Assembly: GCA_934667465.1 (NCBI GenBank)
Contig: CAKUMG010000328.1
Location: forward strand, 1-6,604
From: an uncultured Actinoplanes sp.
Lineage (GTDB): Bacteria > Actinomycetota > Actinomycetes > Mycobacteriales > Micromonosporaceae
Direction of reading: 5' to 3'
DNA length: 6,604 nt
Under the pieces are notes generated by a model. The model was given only the letters and a program-made list of their open reading frames with translations, made no database searches and was not told where the DNA came from. Both the position numbers and the translations under genes were made by a program. The first letter of the stretch is position 1, and the number at the start of each line of letters is the position of its first letter. Positions 1 through 6,325 of the stretch are shown one piece after another.

Positions 1-29
1 TTTCTCCGGCGGCGTGTACGTCGGAGAAA
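1..29 (-). terminator. Inverted repeat at window edge, possible terminator
   Basis: TTTCTCCG (1-8) is perfectly complementary to CGGAGAAA (22-29). The stem extends inward by a G-U pair and two more pairs (C10-G20, G11-C19), leaving a 7-nt loop. It lies 7 nt beyond a minus-strand TGA (37-39) that would end the possible relic gene described at 37-305, so a minus-strand terminator is a reasonable reading. Any U-tract would fall outside the window. It could instead be an operator or half of a mobile-element end. Confidence 0.3.
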
Positions 30-36
30 ATACCGC

Positions 37-305
37 TCAGTCCGCCAGTGTGCGGAGCGCCCGCCGGAGGCGGGCGTCGGTCGAGTCGCCGGGTGGCTCA
101 GCCGGTGCCGGAGGGTGCGGTGTTGCAGGCGGATTTCGTCGGTGTGGCGGTCGGTGCCTGGGGCTGCGGTCGATCAGCCCTCGGGCCTGGGCGACAGCGC
201 TCTGCAGCTCGTGGACCCCGCTTCACCGCCGGTCTGCGGTGCCCGCGGCGGCGGCCTCCGCGGTGGGCCGGGGTCGAACGGCAGCGTGACCGGGCTCCTC
301 GGCAT
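37..305 (-). pseudogene. Possible decayed small gene, unrecognised
   Basis: No intact gene is convincing in 1-348. Following the frame with the highest G/C third-position content on the minus strand gives a plausible but broken protein. It starts at ATG 305 (MPRSPVTLPFDPG), shifts frame near 266, and meets an in-frame TGA around 225. It continues as GVHELQSAVAQARGLIDR, shifts near 160 to GTDRHTDEIRLQHRTLRHRL, and shifts back near 95-100 to end DARLRRALRTLAD-stop at 37. The pieces look helical and charged. Loosely, the ELQ...ARGLID stretch recalls an ANTAR-like helix, but I do not assign a family. Three frame changes and a stop mean either a pseudogene or over-reading of GC-rich noise. No Shine-Dalgarno sequence precedes ATG 305. 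Confidence 0.22.
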
Positions 306-321
306 GGGCGCGGTGACACGT

Positions 322-348
322 GCGTCCGGCCGGCGTGGACGGGGACGC
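322..348 (-). terminator. Hairpin directly after the beta-propeller gene
   Basis: GCGTCC (322-327) pairs with GGACGC (343-348), starting immediately after the TGA of the propeller gene (349-351). An alternative pairing of the same left arm, CGTCC (323-327) with GGACG (337-341), is also possible. There is no U-tract, as is common for actinomycete hairpins. The position supports a transcript end or 3' stabiliser, but the stem is short. Confidence 0.3.
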
Positions 349-1659
349 TCAGCGGAGGCGGCGGACGAAGGCGTCGGGTTCGTTGTTGGTGTCGCCGGGG
401 ACCAGGTCGCTCGCGGCGGAGGTGAAGGCGGCGCGGCGGCCGTCGGCGCTGAGGGTGGTGCCGTAGGAGTGGCCGTTGACGGCGCGGCCGTCGGGGGTCA
501 CCGGGATGCGGGTGGTGGTGGCCCTGCGGCGGTCGCGGACGTAGGCGTCGAAGACGGGCGGGTCGGCGGTGCCCGGGGTGACGGCGTCGGCGGCGGTGTG
601 GAAGGTGACGTAGCGGCCGTCGGCGCTGAGGCTGACGCCGGAGGCCTCCCGGTTGAGGGGCGCGCCGGTGGTGGTAAGGCTGACGCGTTCGGTGGTGTGG
701 GCGACCATGTCGCGGACGTAGATGCCGGGGTCGGTGCCGGGGCTGCCCGCGACCAGGTTGGGGGCCCAGGAGCGGAAGCCGACGTAGCGGCCGCCGGCGC
801 TGATGGCCACCTCGTCGCTGCGCTGGGCGGCCTGGGCGCCGGCGGTCGAGATGCTGAGGCGGCCGGTGCGGCCGAGGCGGCGGTCGCGGACGAAGACGTC
901 GGTGGCCTCGTTGGTGTCGCCGGGGACGAGGTTGGTGGCCGGGGACAGGAAGGCGACGTAGCGGCCGTCGGCGCTGATGGCGGCCTGGCGGCCCGCGATG
1001 CCGCGCTGGTTGCCCTGCTTGCCCGCGGTGGAGACGTCGACGCGGGTCGTGGTGCCGCGTTTCAGGTCGCGGACGAAGAAGTCCTCGCCCTGGTTGGTGT
1101 CGCCGGGGACCAGGTTGGTGGCGGCGGACCAGAAGACGACGTACCGGCCGTCGCCGCTGAGGGCGCCGGGCCCGATGCCGCTGGCGCCGTTGGCCTGGCC
1201 GCCGGCGGCGGGCACGCTGACGCGCGTGGTGGGGCCGGCCGTGCGGTCGCGGACGAACACGTCGGGCGCCCCGTTGGTGTCGCCGGGGACCACGTCGGGC
1301 GCGGCGGTGCTGAAGGCGGCGTACCGGCCGGTGCGGCTGATCGCGACGTTCTCGATGCCGAGGTACGACTGGCGCTCGCCGCCGGGCACGTTCACGCGCT
1401 CGACCCGGCCGGTGCGCAGGTCCCGTACGAAGGCGTCGGGGTTGTCGTTGACGTCCCCGGCGACCAGCGTCGTCGCGAACGAGATGAAGGCGACGTGGTG
1501 GCCGTCGCCGCTGATCACGGCCGAGGTCGAGATCCGGTCGGCCTGCGCGCCCGCGCGGGAGACACTCACCCGCTGGATGCCGGTGCCGGCGGCGCGGGCC
1601 GGCGGGGCGTGACCCGCCGCCAGCAGGAGGATCACCGAGGCTGCGAGGACCCGTCGCAT
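349..1659 (-). CDS. Secreted TolB/PD40-like seven-blade beta-propeller protein
   Basis: This 436-residue protein has a clear signal peptide: MRR, a hydrophobic stretch at residues 4-16, and a likely cut after ARA at 21-23. It is predicted to act outside the membrane. The mature part is seven repeats of about 58-61 residues. Each opens with (I/L)S-x-(D/G)-GRY-V-x-F, passes through NLVPGDTN-xxx-D, and ends FVRD-xx-TxRVSV; the first ISGDG is near residue 49 and the last LSADG near 404. The last repeat stops at FVRRLR, lacking its final strand, while residues 27-34 (GIQRVSVS) supply that missing motif. This suggests 'velcro' closure of a seven-blade propeller. Asp-rich GDTNxxxD loops could bind Ca2+ (inference). 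No enzyme domain or catalytic motif is seen, so the ligand or partner is unknown. An alternative ATG at 1698 would overlap the permease stop as ATGA, but GGAG sits directly against it. The start at 1659 gives a cleaner signal peptide, with only a weak GGTAGG upstream. Confidence 0.85.
   Translation of the reverse strand: MRRVLAASVILLLAAGHAPPARAAGTGIQRVSVSRAGAQADRISTSAVISGDGHHVAFISFATTLVAGDVNDNPDAFVRDLRTGRVERVNVPGGERQSYLGIENVAISRTGRYAAFSTAAPDVVPGDTNGAPDVFVRDRTAGPTTRVSVPAAGGQANGASGIGPGALSGDGRYVVFWSAATNLVPGDTNQGEDFFVRDLKRGTTTRVDVSTAGKQGNQRGIAGRQAAISADGRYVAFLSPATNLVPGDTNEATDVFVRDRRLGRTGRLSISTAGAQAAQRSDEVAISAGGRYVGFRSWAPNLVAGSPGTDPGIYVRDMVAHTTERVSLTTTGAPLNREASGVSLSADGRYVTFHTAADAVTPGTADPPVFDAYVRDRRRATTTRIPVTPDGRAVNGHSYGTTLSADGRRAAFTSAASDLVPGDTNNEPDAFVRRLR
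352..1515 (-). repeat. Tandem coding repeats of the propeller blades
   Basis: The blade repeats are visible at the DNA level. On the plus strand the phrase GTCGCCGGGGAC recurs at about 391, 916, 1099 and 1279, with a variant near 1452. GCGGCCGTCGGCGCTGA-type phrases recur once per unit. The period is about 173-183 nt. This tandem similarity also creates long plus-strand antisense open frames with repetitive Gly/Val/Ala translations that are not genes. Confidence 0.8.
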
Positions 1660-1694
1660 GGCAACCAACCTACCACCCAAAAGGAGCAAATCGG

Positions 1695-3284
1695 TCATCT
1701 CCAGCTGCGTCGCGCCGCCGCGCTGACGAGGTCGACGGCGAGGGACAGCGCGAGCAGCAGCAGGACGACACAGAGCACACCTTGGTAGTCGAAGGCCGCC
1801 CGCTGTTCCTCCACCAGCCGGCCGAGACCGCCGGCACCGACCACCCCGACCACCACGGACTCCCGGATGGTGATCTCCCACCGGTACAGGGAGTAGGCGG
1901 CGAAGCGGTTCGCCGCCAGGGGCACGACGCCGTAGCAGAAGGCGGCCACGGGTCCGGCGCCGGCGGCCCGGAGGATCGCCGCGGGCCGGCGGTCCAGGTC
2001 CTCGACCACCTCGGCGAACAGGCGCCCGAGCACGCCGGCGTTGTACACCCCGAGGGCGACCGCCCCTGGCAACGGCCCGGGGAAGAGCACGAAGAGCAGC
2101 ACCAGCGCCCACACCGGCGGTGATACCGCCCGGACGGTGAGCAGGGTCAGCCGGGCGCCCGCACCGAGCAGGGCACGCACCGGTCCGTGGGCGGGGTCGC
2201 GGGCGGCCACGAAGGCGGTCAGCACGCCGAGCGCGCTGCCGAGGGCAACGGCCAGCAGCGACATCCGCAGGGTGGCGACCGCGCCGGAGAGCAGGTCGGG
2301 CCAGGGCACGGGAGGCACCGGCGGCACGGACTGCGCGGCCAGGTCGGCGAGCAGCGTCCAGGTCCGGTCGTCGAACAGCCGTCCCAGGTCGGGACCGAGG
2401 TGGACGATGGACGCCATCGTCAGCGCACCGCCGAGCAGCAGGGAGGCCCGCCACCGGCCGGCGGGCGCGCCCGCGCGCAGCACCGCACCCCACCTGTCGG
2501 CGACCGCGCCGATGATCACCAGGGCGTAGATCAGGGTCCACATCTGCTCGTAGCGCAGGGCATGGAAGCTCAGCGACAGCTCGAAGCCCAGGCCACCCGC
2601 GCCGATCATCCCGAGGATGACGGCGGACCGGACCGCGCAGTCGAACCGGTAGAACCCGTACGACATCAGCTGCCGCCAGTTGCGCGGCAGGACCGCGTAC
2701 GCCACGGCGGTGAGCCGGCCCGCCCCGGCGTCGATCAGCACCCGGTGCGGCGCGCCGGCGGTCTCGTCGATGATGTCGGCGTACACCTTCGCCGTGATCG
2801 CCCCGAACGGGATCGCGATGGCCAGCACCCCGACCAGCGGGTCGCGGCCGAGCACGCTGACCAGGAACAGGCCCCACACGGCCTCGTGGATGCCCCGCGG
2901 GACGCCGAGACCGACCCGGCCGCTGAGCCAGGCCGCGCGCCGCCGGAGGCGGATCACCCGGCCGGACGTCGGCCGGGCCGACCACCACAACTCGCTGATC
3001 AGGACCCCGCCGACGAGGCCGGCGACGACCGCCAGCACGGTTCCGAGCAGGGCGAACGCGACGGTGGTCAGAGCCGCGTCGGCGGTGCTGACGAGGTACG
3101 CCGGTGACAGGTCCGGGTGCGCGGCGGCGGCCCAGAAGGCGCGCATCGAGGGCCAGCCGTACGCGTTGACGACCGGCTCGCGGCCGATCCCGGTGGACCA
3201 CCCGGACCACAGCACGAGCACCGCCAGCCCGGCGGCCCACGCCCGCCCGGCCGGGAACCGCCGTGGCCAGAACCGCGAGGTCAC
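1695..3284 (-). CDS. Double-domain PhnE-like ABC transporter permease
   Basis: This 529-residue membrane protein forms the channel of the importer. PhnE proteins are usually about 260-300 residues; this one holds two such domains in one chain. The repeat is exact to the eye. Residues 208-233 (YRFD...R...GMIGAGGLG) match 463-488 (YRWE...R...GVVGAGGLG). The EAA-like loops at about 168-200 and 423-455, each ending in LP/VP, show the same 255-residue offset. Several hydrophobic segments flank each, for example 16-28, 70-96, 250-262, 341-360 and 390-412. The C-terminal FDYQGV...LLLLALSLAVDLVS is typical of PhnE. The GTG start at 3284 overlaps the phnC TGA as GTGA, with GGGGA close upstream, implying translational coupling. 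The fused form would let one polypeptide replace the usual permease homodimer. The family is clear; the substrate is not. Confidence 0.92.
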   Translation of the reverse strand: MTSRFWPRRFPAGRAWAAGLAVLVLWSGWSTGIGREPVVNAYGWPSMRAFWAAAAHPDLSPAYLVSTADAALTTVAFALLGTVLAVVAGLVGGVLISELWWSARPTSGRVIRLRRRAAWLSGRVGLGVPRGIHEAVWGLFLVSVLGRDPLVGVLAIAIPFGAITAKVYADIIDETAGAPHRVLIDAGAGRLTAVAYAVLPRNWRQLMSYGFYRFDCAVRSAVILGMIGAGGLGFELSLSFHALRYEQMWTLIYALVIIGAVADRWGAVLRAGAPAGRWRASLLLGGALTMASIVHLGPDLGRLFDDRTWTLLADLAAQSVPPVPPVPWPDLLSGAVATLRMSLLAVALGSALGVLTAFVAARDPAHGPVRALLGAGARLTLLTVRAVSPPVWALVLLFVLFPGPLPGAVALGVYNAGVLGRLFAEVVEDLDRRPAAILRAAGAGPVAAFCYGVVPLAANRFAAYSLYRWEITIRESVVVGVVGAGGLGRLVEEQRAAFDYQGVLCVVLLLLALSLAVDLVSAAARRSWR

Positions 3285-4010
3285 TCCCCGGTCCGGTACA
3301 GGGCGGCGCCGTGCCGGTCGGTGACCTCGCCGGCGGGGAGGTCGAACACGACCCGCCCGCGTCGCAGACCGATCAGCCTGTCGCACCGCCGCCGGGCCAG
3401 GTCGAAGTCGTGCAGGCTGACGAGCAGCGCGCGCCGGTCGGCGACGACGCCGGTGATCAGTCCCAGCACCTCGTCGCTGCGCGCCGGGTCCAGGCTGGAG
3501 ACCGGTTCGTCGGCCAGGATCAGGTCGGGTCGCTGCACCAGCAGCCGGGCCAGCGCCACCCGCTGCTGCTCCCCGCCGGAGAGCCGGTCCGTGCGCTCGT
3601 GGAGCTTGTCCTCGATGCCGAGCGCGGCCAGCGCGGCCCGGGCCGCCTCCACCTCCAGCGGGCGCAGCAGCGACAGCAGCGCGCGGGCCGTGCCGGCCCG
3701 CGTTGACGTTGTGCACGACCCGCAGCGGGCCGACGAGGTGCAGCTGCTGGTGCAGCGCGCCGATCCGCCGGCGCACCGCCCGCGCCTCTTGCTCGGGCAG
3801 GCCGTGGAGCCGCCGGCCCAGGATCGTGACGTCGCCGCCGGTCTGTGCCACGGAACCGTTGCAGAGGCGCAGCAGCGTGGTCTTGCCGGCGCCGCTCGGC
3901 CCGACCAGGGCCACCCGCTCGCCCTCGCCGATCGCGAGCGTGACGTCGGCGAGGGCGACGTGGGTGCCGTACCGCACGCCGGCCTGCCGCAGCGACACGA
4001 CAGATGTCAT
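3281..4010 (-). pseudogene. phnC: PhnC-like ABC transporter ATPase, frame-disrupted
   Basis: This is the ATP-hydrolysing subunit of the importer, but as printed the frame is broken. The first part starts at ATG 4010, overlapping the phnD stop as ATGA. It contains Walker A GPSGAGKTT (residues 37-45) and the Q-loop region IGALHQQLHLV (83-93), and reads to NVNAGR (101-106; R106 codon at 3693-3695). Homology then resumes in another frame at ACG 3689-3691: TARALLSLLRPLEVE, signature LSGGEQQ, Walker B LILADEP, switch LVSLHD, and stop at 3281-3283. The two parts total 242 residues, slightly short of a normal PhnC. The family usually has a few extra residues after AGR (AGRLGR-type), so loss of roughly 11-17 nt not divisible by three is more likely than a 1-nt insertion. 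The lesion lies inside a perfect GC hairpin, so a sequencing or assembly error is a serious alternative. If real, the importer lacks its ATPase unless another one substitutes. Confidence 0.88.
3682..3702. repeat. Perfect GC hairpin at the phnC frame break
   Basis: CGCGGGCC (3682-3689) and GGCCCGCG (3695-3702) form an 8-bp all-GC stem with a 5-nt loop, GTGCC (3690-3694). The point where the phnC frame changes (3689-3693) lies at this loop. Such a structure can cause polymerase skipping in vivo or read dropout and compression in sequencing. Confidence 0.8.
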
Positions 4011-4927
4011 CGGACCAGCTCGAGCGCCCGGCCGATCTCCTCGATCTGCCGGTAGTTGTCCGCTGTCGTCGGCACGAACGCCCGCGCACCGTACCCGTTC
4101 AGGATCTTCTTCTCCTCGGTGTCCGAGAGGGACAGCCCGAGGATGGCCGTCCGGATCCGTTCGGTGGACCCGGCGCCGAAGCGCTCGTCGGTGCCGGGGG
4201 CGGCCAGCCAGTGATAGTCGTGGTAGGCGGGCGTGGTGAAGACGGCTCGCACCCGGCCCGGATCCACGGTCCCGTCCGCCAGCCGCGCCTCCCACACCTG
4301 GATGTTGAGCGCCCCACCCTCGTAGGTTCCCGACTGCACGAGCTGGATGGTCTTGTCGTGCGAGCCGGAGTAGCCCGGCGGACCGGCGAAGCCGGAGGCC
4401 GGGGACACCCCGGCCTGGTCGAGGAAGTAGGCGGGCATCAGGCGCCCGGAGGTGGAGGTCTCGGCGCCGAAGGTGAACCGGCGGCCCGCGAACGCCGACA
4501 GCTGCGCCACGGAGCCGACCGCCCCGATCCCGGACGCGGTGCCGGCGATGAACACGCTGCGGAACGCGGCGTCGCTGTCGCGCTGTGCGATCAGCGTGCT
4601 GCCGGGGGCCTGCAGCCGGGCCTGTACGCCGGTCAGGCCGCCATAGAACACCAGGTCCAGATCGCCGGTGCGGAGCAGGTTCACCGAGGCCGCGTAGTCG
4701 GTCACCGGGACGTACTCGGCCTGCACCCCGAGCGCCCGGCTCAGATGGGCCGCCATGGCATTGTCGCGGGCGGCGAGCTTGTCGGCGTCCTGGTCGGGGA
4801 TGGAACTGATCCGCAGCGTCGCCCGGGCGCCGTCGGCGTCGTCCGGCGTGCCGCCGCAGGCCGGGAGCGTGGCGACGAGCAGGGCGGCCAGGGCCGCGGC
4901 GAGCAGGCCTCGGGCAGACGACGGCAT
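4007..4927 (-). CDS. phnD: PhnD-like substrate-binding lipoprotein of ABC importer
   Basis: This 306-residue solute-binding protein would be tethered outside the membrane. It has a signal peptide ending in lipobox LPAC (21-24, lipidated Cys24), then a short Asp/Gly linker. The PhnD-type periplasmic-binding fold is supported by DLDLVFYGGLTGVQARL (89-105), TSTSGRLMPAYF (157-168) and GSHDKTIQLVQSG (188-200). From memory, the combination SSIPDQDADKL (41-51), EYVPVTDYAASV (71-82) and GGLTGVQARLQ matches the PhnD subgroup that databases name 'putative selenate ABC transporter substrate-binding protein' better than classic phosphonate binders. No selenium-metabolism gene is visible here, so the ligand stays open: phosphonate, phosphite, selenate or another oxyanion. 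The start at 4927 is fixed by an AGGAGG 4 nt upstream and a good signal peptide. The stop overlaps the phnC start. Confidence 0.92.
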   Translation of the reverse strand: MPSSARGLLAAALAALLVATLPACGGTPDDADGARATLRISSIPDQDADKLAARDNAMAAHLSRALGVQAEYVPVTDYAASVNLLRTGDLDLVFYGGLTGVQARLQAPGSTLIAQRDSDAAFRSVFIAGTASGIGAVGSVAQLSAFAGRRFTFGAETSTSGRLMPAYFLDQAGVSPASGFAGPPGYSGSHDKTIQLVQSGTYEGGALNIQVWEARLADGTVDPGRVRAVFTTPAYHDYHWLAAPGTDERFGAGSTERIRTAILGLSLSDTEEKKILNGYGARAFVPTTADNYRQIEEIGRALELVR

Positions 4928-4931
4928 GCAT

Positions 4932-4937
4932 CCTCCT
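4932..4937 (-). promoter_or_regulatory. Strong Shine-Dalgarno sequence of phnD
   Basis: AGGAGG on the minus strand lies 4 nt before ATG 4927. It is the strongest ribosome binding site among the minus-strand genes and marks phnD as the lead cistron, with phnC and phnE coupled through overlaps. No convincing -10/-35 pair is visible between 4938 and 5008. Confidence 0.85.
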
Positions 4938-4980
4938 GAGTGGAAGCGAACGGGACAACGCGCCCCGGCATGCCCCGCCC

Positions 4981-5002
4981 CGGCCGGTCCGACACCCGGC
5001 CG
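4981..5002 (-). terminator. GC hairpin between phosphatase and phnD
   Basis: CGGCCGG (4981-4987) pairs with CCGGCCG (4996-5002) around an 8-nt loop, starting 6 nt past the phosphatase TGA (5009-5011). There is no U-tract. It could be an actinomycete-style terminator separating the phosphatase from the transporter operon, or an intercistronic stabiliser in a common transcript. The remainder of the 81-bp gap holds only a GGCATGCC palindrome (4967-4974) and the phnD ribosome binding site. Confidence 0.4.
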
Positions 5003-5008
5003 CGGCGG

Positions 5009-6304
5009 TCAATCGCGGTGGGCTCCGCTGGCCCGGTCCTGGTCGGCGCCGGCCGCGGTGCTGCGGGTGTCGCCGTGCCCCGCGTGCCAGTCGACGACCA
5101 GCAGGCAGGCGTCATCGGGCAGCTCGGGCCCGGCGACCTCGAGGACCAGGTCGCCGAGCACCCGGACGACCTCCCGGGGGTGCAGCTCCTTCAGGTGCAG
5201 CAGGCGGGTGGGCAGGTCCAGGGCGGCGGCGCCGCGTTCGAGCAGGCCGTCGGTGAGGACCACCAGCCGGTCGCCGGCTTGCAACGCGAGCTCACCGGCC
5301 TCGTAGGGCTGGGCGGGCCGGACCCCCAGCGGCCGGTTGATGGGCAGCAGGACGGGGTGCACGGCCCCGTCGCGGACGAGGAGCGGCGGGGGGTGCCCGG
5401 CGTTGACGGCGGTGAGGACCCCGGTGGTCAGGTCGAGCCGGCCGAGGAACCCGGTGACGAAGGGGGACTCGGCCGCGGCGTGGGCGACGACCGCGTCGTG
5501 GGCGGCCTGCGCCTGTTCGAGCAGGGTGCCGCCGCGGCGCCGGGAGTTGCGGAGGCCGCCGACACACAGCGTCGCGGTGAGCGCGCTGCTCACCCCGTGG
5601 CCGACCGCATCGGTGACGCTCAGGTGCAGCAGGTCCCGGGCCAGGCTGTAGTCGAACGTGTCACCGCCGATGCTCGCCGCCGGCTCGAGCCAGCCCGCCA
5701 GGGTGAACGAGTCGGCCTCGCAGGAGAACGACGGGGGCAGCAGCCGCCGCTGGATCTCTCCGGCGAGGGTGAACGGCGTGGTCCGCTGACCCCACTCGAA
5801 CAGGTCGGTGTGCCGGCGGTTGGCGATCACCACGAACGCCAGCGTGTGCGCGGCGTGCGACACCCGTTGCACGATCTCGCCGGTCGGCGCCACCGGCAGG
5901 GCGATCTCGAGCAGCCCGATCGCCTCGCCACGCTGGGTGACCGGCGCCCGCACCACGTGCAGGCCGTCGCGCTCCTCGACGAGCACCCGCTGGCTGCGCA
6001 GGGCCTGCTCCTGCGGGCCACCGTCGAACGGCAGCACCTCCGCGACGTCCTCGTCCTGCCGGCGGCTGTCCGAAGGCTCGCCGTCCGGGACGTGGACCAG
6101 GCGCACCAGGGCGCGGCCGCTCAGGTCGGCCACGAGGAACGACACCCGCACCGCGTCCAGGGCCGCGGCCACGCTGCGGGTCACCGCGCCGACGGCATCG
6201 ACCGGGGCGGCCTTCTCCACGGCGAGCAGCACCCCGGTCAGATCCAGGCCGCTCGGCTCGAAGTCGCTCACCGGACGCAGCATAAACGGAAACGGTGCCG
6301 GCAT
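5009..6304 (-). CDS. GAF-SpoIIE PP2C-type serine/threonine phosphatase
   Basis: This 431-residue cytoplasmic protein has no signal peptide or membrane segment. Residues about 27-165 look like a GAF sensory domain. After the linker AGEIQRRLLPPSF (181-193), typical of the SpoIIE class, comes the PP2C domain with all expected metal-ligand motifs: GGDTFDYS (213-220, D215), TDAVGHG (231-237, D232), NAGHPPPLLV (301-310), LTDGLLER (350-357, D352) and PDDACLLVVDW (396-406, DD397-398). The Asp set is complete, so it should be an active Mn/Mg-dependent phosphatase. In this family the usual substrates are phosphorylated anti-anti-sigma (STAS) proteins, but no STAS or anti-sigma gene lies nearby. The GAF ligand is unknown. 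The start at 6304 is the first one after an in-frame TGA; Met8 (6283) is an alternative, and neither has a clear Shine-Dalgarno sequence. A Gly/Ala/Asp-rich tail follows residue 406. Confidence 0.92.
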   Translation of the reverse strand: MPAPFPFMLRPVSDFEPSGLDLTGVLLAVEKAAPVDAVGAVTRSVAAALDAVRVSFLVADLSGRALVRLVHVPDGEPSDSRRQDEDVAEVLPFDGGPQEQALRSQRVLVEERDGLHVVRAPVTQRGEAIGLLEIALPVAPTGEIVQRVSHAAHTLAFVVIANRRHTDLFEWGQRTTPFTLAGEIQRRLLPPSFSCEADSFTLAGWLEPAASIGGDTFDYSLARDLLHLSVTDAVGHGVSSALTATLCVGGLRNSRRRGGTLLEQAQAAHDAVVAHAAAESPFVTGFLGRLDLTTGVLTAVNAGHPPPLLVRDGAVHPVLLPINRPLGVRPAQPYEAGELALQAGDRLVVLTDGLLERGAAALDLPTRLLHLKELHPREVVRVLGDLVLEVAGPELPDDACLLVVDWHAGHGDTRSTAAGADQDRASGAHRD

Positions 6305-6325
6305 CGCGCCGAGGCACGAGGTTCC

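Noticed and set aside
349..1659. Repeated GTCGCCGGGGAC phrases as a CRISPR-like or mobile repeat
   Set aside because: The repeats are in frame, about 173-183 nt apart, and explained by protein blade repeats.
115..1788. Long plus-strand open frame of 557 codons rich in Gly/Val/Ala
   Set aside because: It is antisense to the propeller repeats. Its repetitive translation mirrors the blade period, and it lacks a ribosome binding site or recognisable domain.
2187..3107. Plus-strand open frames opposite the permease
   Set aside because: These are GC-rich shadows of a clearly recognised membrane protein, with highly polar Arg/Pro/Gln translations.
1660..3240. Upstream extension of the propeller gene frame to 963 codons
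   Set aside because: The extension is an Arg/Pro-rich out-of-frame reading of phnE. The signal peptide at 1659 marks the real beginning.
3682..3702. Programmed +1 frameshifting in phnC
   Set aside because: No slippery or rare-codon site is seen, and the residues usually present at this place are missing. Deletion or sequence error is simpler.
4011..5012. Upstream extension of the phnC/phnE frame to 5012
   Set aside because: It reads phnD in the wrong frame. PhnC homology begins at ATG 4010, which overlaps the phnD stop.
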